Part shown: one piece after another, positions 16,422-20,111 of the stretch
Layout of the letters: every line of letters begins with the position of its first letter
Position numbering within the stretch: the stretch's first letter is position 1
Notes under the pieces: model-generated
Seen by the model: only the letters and a program-made list of their open reading frames with translations
What the model was told of the DNA's origin: nothing
The model's database searches: none
Assembly (NCBI GenBank): GCA_964534745.1
Contig: CAZHQW010000057.1
Coordinates: 1 to 20,111, forward strand
Reading direction: 5' to 3'
DNA length: 20,111 bases
From: G020354785 sp964534745
Lineage (GTDB): Bacteria > Bacteroidota > Bacteroidia > Bacteroidales > UBA10428
Program-made: the position numbers and the translations under genes

Positions 16422-18563
16422 ATGAATAAGATGAAAGTAACAGTAACATATAAGGTTATAGTTCCTGTTTGTTTGGCTTTTATCCTGCAGACGTGTAATA
16501 ATCACAACAGAACGAATAATATGAAAGCACCTGTGGCAGAGAAAATCAAAAAAGAGCTTGTTTTTCAGAGTCAAATCAGGACTGACAACTACTTCTGGCT
16601 TAATGAAAGAGATAATCCGAAAGTCTTGAAGTACCTGAAGGCTGAAAACAGATATACGGATTATATTATGAGGGATACCAGGAAACTCCAGGAAAAAATA
16701 TATAAAGAGATAGTGGGGAGAATTAAACAAACCGATATGTCAGTGCCGTACTTTGAAAACGGATACTATTACTATACCAGATATGAGGATGGCAAAGAAT
16801 ACCCGGTTTATTGCCGGAGGAAAGGAAATATTGAAGGCGCGGAGGAGGTTTTGCTGGATGTCAATGAAATGGCAGCAGGACATGAATATTATCATGTGGC
16901 CGGATTTACGGTAAGCCTTGATAATAACATGCTGGCCTTTGGTGTGGATACCTTTGGCAGGCGACTTTACACAATATGTTTCAAGGACCTGTCGACAGGC
17001 AGAATTCTGGATGACAGGTTAACAAACACAGCAGGAACAGCAGCATGGTCGAATGATAATAAAACAGTATTTTATACTTTAAAAGATTTGCAGACACTCA
17101 GATCATACAAGGTCCTCAGGCACAGGCTGGGTTCAGATCAGTCAGCTGACAGGACAGTTTATGAAGAAGGAGATGATACCTATAATGCAGATGTATATAA
17201 GACAAAGTCGAGGAAATATATAGTGATATCTTTGTCCAGCACTCTCTCAGATGAGTACCGGTTTGCTGACGCCGACAGGCCCGAATCGGATTTTAAATTG
17301 TTCCACCCGAGGGAGAAAAAACTTGAATATGACATTGACCACTATGAAAATAAGTTTTATATAAGGACCAACCTGGATGCAATAAATTTCAGGTTGATGG
17401 AGACACCGGCAGATAAAACAGGAAAAGAAAACTGGAAAGAGGTTATCCCTCAAAGGGATGACGTGCTGATTGAAAACTTCGAAGTCTTTAAGGATTACCT
17501 TGTAGTTGATGAGAGAGTAAGGGGACTCACCCAGTTGAGGATTATAAATATGAATAATAAAGATGAGCATTATATCGATCTTGAAGAACAGGCTTATACT
17601 GCATGGATATCTGTAAATCCTGAATTTAATACCGGGATATTACGATTTGGATATTCATCCTTTACTACTCCGAATTCAATTTTCGATTATAATATGGACA
17701 CCAGGGGAAAAAAGCTTATGAAGAGGCAGGAGGTTGTAGGAGATTTCAGGCCTGAAGATTATATGTCCGAGAGATTATTTGCACCGGCCGATGACGGAAC
17801 GCTGATCCCCATTTCCCTTGTCTACAGGAGGGGACTGGCGAAAGACGGCAGAAACCCGTTGTTGCTCCGCGGCTATGGTGCATACGGGTATACTGTTGAT
17901 CCTGTTTTCAGTTCTGTAAGGCTGAGTCTTCTTGATCGGGGATTTATTTATGCAATAGCACATGTCAGGGGCGGACAAATAATGGGAAGGAGGTGGTATG
18001 AGGATGGTAAATTGCTGAAAAAGAAAAATACTTTTACTGATTTCAATAACTGCGCCGAATACCTTATAAGGGAAAATTATACCGATACAGGCATGTTATT
18101 TGCTGAAGGGCGAAGTGCCGGGGGACTACTGATAGGGGCAGTAATAAATATGAAACCCGAACTTTATAAAGGTGTCATTGCAGACGTACCTTTTGTTGAT
18201 ATTGTCACTACCATGCTTGATGAAAGTATTCCGCTCACTACTTTTGAATACGATGAGTGGGGAAATCCTAACGAGGAAGCGTATTATGAATACATGCTGT
18301 CTTATTCACCCTATGATAATGTCAGTCCGGTTAATTACCCGGCGATGCTTGTTATAAGCGGATTGAATGACTCGCAGGTGCAGTACTGGGAACCTGCAAA
18401 ATGGGTGGCCAAGCTGAGGGAGGTTAAAAAAGATAATAATCTGTTGCTTCTATATACTAATATGGATATGGGCCATAGCGGTGCTACAGGCAGGTTCAGG
18501 CAATACAGGGAGACAGCCCTGGAATATTCCTTTCTGTTAAAAATGATGGATATAAAGGAGTAG
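16422..18563 (+). CDS. ptrB: S9A prolyl-oligopeptidase family serine peptidase, oligopeptidase B-like, possible lipoprotein
   Basis: Oligopeptidase B cleaves short peptides after Arg or Lys. An N-terminal beta-propeller gating domain (about 75-430) precedes an alpha/beta-hydrolase domain with Ser565 in GRSAGG, Asp650 in GLNDSQVQYW and His685 in MDMGHSG; the 85- and 35-residue intervals equal those of E. coli PtrB (532/617/652). The acidic P1 pair is kept as E609 and D611 in TTFEYDEWGNP. Of the P2 acids, D493 is kept but the second is Val495. Unlike cytoplasmic PtrB, the protein starts with a basic, hydrophobic signal-like stretch ending in FILQTC (Cys26) and an Asn-rich linker, suggesting a periplasmic lipoprotein, although Q-T before Cys is an unusual lipobox. 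The coordinates use the first ATG; the promoter position makes the in-frame ATG at 16431 equally plausible. Confidence 0.92.
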   Translation: MNKMKVTVTYKVIVPVCLAFILQTCNNHNRTNNMKAPVAEKIKKELVFQSQIRTDNYFWLNERDNPKVLKYLKAENRYTDYIMRDTRKLQEKIYKEIVGRIKQTDMSVPYFENGYYYYTRYEDGKEYPVYCRRKGNIEGAEEVLLDVNEMAAGHEYYHVAGFTVSLDNNMLAFGVDTFGRRLYTICFKDLSTGRILDDRLTNTAGTAAWSNDNKTVFYTLKDLQTLRSYKVLRHRLGSDQSADRTVYEEGDDTYNADVYKTKSRKYIVISLSSTLSDEYRFADADRPESDFKLFHPREKKLEYDIDHYENKFYIRTNLDAINFRLMETPADKTGKENWKEVIPQRDDVLIENFEVFKDYLVVDERVRGLTQLRIINMNNKDEHYIDLEEQAYTAWISVNPEFNTGILRFGYSSFTTPNSIFDYNMDTRGKKLMKRQEVVGDFRPEDYMSERLFAPADDGTLIPISLVYRRGLAKDGRNPLLLRGYGAYGYTVDPVFSSVRLSLLDRGFIYAIAHVRGGQIMGRRWYEDGKLLKKKNTFTDFNNCAEYLIRENYTDTGMLFAEGRSAGGLLIGAVINMKPELYKGVIADVPFVDIVTTMLDESIPLTTFEYDEWGNPNEEAYYEYMLSYSPYDNVSPVNYPAMLVISGLNDSQVQYWEPAKWVAKLREVKKDNNLLLLYTNMDMGHSGATGRFRQYRETALEYSFLLKMMDIKE

Positions 18564-18639
18564 CTTTGTGTGTTTGGTTTTTTTTTGTAAATTGAATCCG
18601 AAATTATAATAAACCAAAACCTGACTAAATCTTAAAACT

Positions 18640-19518
18640 ATGAGGAAATTTATACTTTATTTCTTTGCTTTGTGTTCATTTACAATAGTTGCAAATGGAC
18701 AATTTTTTGATCTGAATGATGAGGAGGCTACAAGCGAGCCCTTATTATCAAAACACGGTAATAATATTCTGCCTGAAAAGGGCGATGTGGGACTTGGAAT
18801 TGATGCTATACCATTTCTGGATTTTGTCGGAAACCTGGTGAAGATCAATAGTGGCACAACCTTTAGCAGCATGCTTCATATTCAGCCGCCCGAAGGGGGG
18901 ACAGTTATTTATCTGAAATATTTTACAAGCGATAAAACAGCATTGCGTGCAAAATTCAGGATAAGCTATGTTGCAAGTACCGAGAAGTTTGCTGTGCAGA
19001 ATGACCTGGATATTACTGAAACACTATATGATACACGTATAGCCTCCAATATTAATTTTGATGTCGGACTGGGTATAGAGAAGAGGAGAGGCAAAACGAG
19101 GCTTCAGGGATTATACGGACTGGAAGGAATGCTTTCTGTAACCAGGGGTTCTGAAGCTTCCCCCAATTACAGGTATATGTATGTGAATGATTTTTCGGCA
19201 ACCTACCCGACACCGACAACAGGTCTGTTCGGGGCTACAGGTACCAGGCCTGTATATTATAAAAATGCTCCGACCTATGGTATCGGAGGAAGGGGATTTA
19301 TTGGTGCCGAATATTTCTTCGCCCCGAAAATGGCTATTGGAGGCGAGCTTGCCATAAGGCTGATGATATCCAGAAGGGGAGCATCAAAGCAAAAAACCGA
19401 ATCCTGGGTGGCCGGTGCGCTGGAAAAAGACGTGGTTAAGGATAAAACACCCAGCGGGAGTGACCTGTCTCTGGATAATGAAGTCGACTCACATGTCTAC
19501 CTGATATTATTCTTCTAA
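18640..19518 (+). CDS. Predicted beta-barrel outer-membrane protein, unknown function
   Basis: I do not recognise this 292-residue protein. It has a Sec signal peptide (basic MRK, hydrophobic run, cleavage likely after ANGQ near residue 21). The mature part is rich in alternating hydrophobic/polar strands, Gly and aromatic residues, for example VIYLKYF, ALRAKFRISYVAS, FDVGLGIEKRR, RLQGLYGLEGML, GRGFIGAEYFFAPKMAIGGELAIRLM. It ends in VYLILFF, a terminal aromatic strand as used for recognition by the BAM machinery. These traits suggest an eight- to ten-stranded OmpA/OmpW-like barrel. The region between about residues 160 and 205 is richer in Tyr, Pro and Thr and may be an extracellular loop. 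The 76-base spacer before it holds a T-rich run but no clear promoter or hairpin; the gene may be transcribed with the oligopeptidase or alone. Confidence 0.8.
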   Translation: MRKFILYFFALCSFTIVANGQFFDLNDEEATSEPLLSKHGNNILPEKGDVGLGIDAIPFLDFVGNLVKINSGTTFSSMLHIQPPEGGTVIYLKYFTSDKTALRAKFRISYVASTEKFAVQNDLDITETLYDTRIASNINFDVGLGIEKRRGKTRLQGLYGLEGMLSVTRGSEASPNYRYMYVNDFSATYPTPTTGLFGATGTRPVYYKNAPTYGIGGRGFIGAEYFFAPKMAIGGELAIRLMISRRGASKQKTESWVAGALEKDVVKDKTPSGSDLSLDNEVDSHVYLILFF

Positions 19519-19523
19519 GAAAT

Positions 19524-19562
19524 AGTGACAGCGCCTTTATTTTAAATATAGGCGCTGTCACT
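19524..19562. terminator. Strong inverted repeat, probable bidirectional terminator
   Basis: AGTGACAGCGCCT (19524-19536) is perfectly complementary to AGGCGCTGTCACT (19550-19562), giving a 13-bp stem with a 13-base A/T loop; after one T-T mismatch the stem can extend three more pairs, leaving a five-base loop. It sits between the converging ends of the outer-membrane protein gene and rnfA, starting five bases after one stop and ending three bases before the other. A true U-tract is absent on the plus strand and weak on the minus strand (ATTTCTT), so termination efficiency is uncertain. Confidence 0.8.
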
Positions 19563-19565
19563 CTC

Positions 19566-20111
19566 TCATACAATGCCTGTAAATCCTGCGAAAGCCATAG
19601 CCATAAGCCCTGCAATTATAAATGCTATCGGTACCCCTTTCATGCCCTCGGGTACATCCACCAGTTCAAGCTGTTCCCTTATGCCTGAGAACGTTATCAG
19701 TGCCAATCCGAATCCCAGGGCATTTCCCACTGCAAAAAATACACTCTCCGCCAGGTTATAGTTTTTCTGGACAGCAAGAATTGCTACACCAAGGATAGCG
19801 CAATTTGTTGTGATAAGAGGCAGGAAGATGCCGAGAGCCTGGTATAAAGCGGGACTAACTTTTTTCAGGATTATTTCAACGAGCTGGACAAGCGCTGCAA
19901 TGACAAGGATAAATGTTATGGTCTGCATAAACTCTATGCGTGCGAGAATGTAATGCTGTATTAGGTAAGTTACCGTTGTTGCTATGACCATGACAAATGT
20001 AACGGCCCCTGCCATGCCCAGGGCTGTGTCAACCTTGTTTGATACTCCAATAAAGGGACAAATACCAAGGAACTTGGTAAGGACTATATTATTTACAAAA
20101 ACCGCAGAGAC
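19566..20111 (-). CDS. rnfA: Electron transport complex subunit RnfA (5' end outside window)
   Basis: RnfA is an integral membrane subunit of the Rnf complex (ferredoxin:NAD+ oxidoreductase), which couples electron flow to Na+ or H+ transport. The frame is open through the right edge, giving 181 residues; only the first ten or so are missing. An internal ATG at 20015 is not the start, because the upstream codons encode the conserved NNIVLTKFLGICPFIGVSNK segment with the first intramembrane cysteine. The second conserved cysteine is in PLITTNCAILG, and the ITTNC form plus ICPF favour RnfA over the related NqrE. Hydrophobic helices fill the rest, with IREQLELVDVPEGMKG as the expected loop before the last helix. 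In the usual rnfBCDGEA order rnfA is last, which fits the terminator-like repeat just behind it. Confidence 0.95.
   Translation of the reverse strand, partial: VSAVFVNNIVLTKFLGICPFIGVSNKVDTALGMAGAVTFVMVIATTVTYLIQHYILARIEFMQTITFILVIAALVQLVEIILKKVSPALYQALGIFLPLITTNCAILGVAILAVQKNYNLAESVFFAVGNALGFGLALITFSGIREQLELVDVPEGMKGVPIAFIIAGLMAMAFAGFTGIV

Noticed and set aside
18571..18587. T-rich run after the oligopeptidase stop as a terminator
   Set aside because: No stable hairpin precedes the T run; it may be part of an A/T-rich promoter region instead.
19566..20015. RnfA starting at the internal Met at 20015
   Set aside because: The frame continues to the right edge and encodes the conserved first helix and ICPF motif of RnfA, so the true start is outside the window.
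1..20111. CRISPR array, IS element, prophage or defence island
   Set aside because: No direct-repeat series, transposase, integrase or known defence gene was seen; gene content and base composition are uniform and of housekeeping type.

Overview
The window looks like ordinary chromosomal core DNA from a member of the Bacteroidota, most likely a Bacteroidales-type or related anaerobe. The support is: protein families typical of that phylum (OstA-like LPS-transport protein, a cluster of SurA/parvulin proteins behind guaB, the small acidic DUF2795 protein, PduO-type adenosyltransferase, Rnf subunit); promoter-like TAnnTTTG -7 elements instead of sigma70 boxes; A/T-rich leaders with little Shine-Dalgarno signal; and moderate A+T content. 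I see no rRNA or tRNA gene, IS element, phage gene, CRISPR array or attachment site, and no gene-free stretch longer than about 125 bases.

Left part (1-3649). The minus strand carries the N-terminal 389 residues of recG, running off the left edge. Divergently, a plus-strand operon encodes an O-methyltransferase-like SAM enzyme, a LolD/MacB-type ABC ATPase without an adjacent permease, and a PduO-type corrinoid adenosyltransferase. A separate promoter drives a 73-residue acidic DUF2795 protein whose stop codon overlaps that of the opposing ostA-like gene.

Middle left (3646-10805, minus strand). A tightly packed cluster reads guaB, a two-parvulin periplasmic PPIase, a lipoprotein related to SurA N-terminal regions but without a visible parvulin domain, a SurA-like two-parvulin chaperone, and an OstA/LptA-like protein. 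Apart from guaB, this looks like an outer-membrane and LPS assembly module, reminiscent of the lptD-surA neighbourhood of Proteobacteria.

Middle right (10929-16321, plus strand). Divergent from guaB are a RecQ helicase of an unusual domain layout, a WRN-type DEDDy 3'-5' exonuclease, a LysE-family exporter and the RNA-binding protein Tex. The helicase and exonuclease side by side look like a two-gene version of the fused WRN architecture.

Right part (16409-20111). A well-formed Bacteroidota promoter precedes an S9A oligopeptidase B homologue with a possible lipoprotein signal, then a predicted beta-barrel outer-membrane protein. A strong inverted repeat separates this from the convergent 3' end of an rnfA gene, which runs off the right edge.

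I did not find a clearly novel system. The points most worth a second look are the RecQ plus WRN-exonuclease pair, the insertion inside RecQ, the parvulin-less member of the SurA cluster, and the putatively exported oligopeptidase B with one substituted specificity residue.
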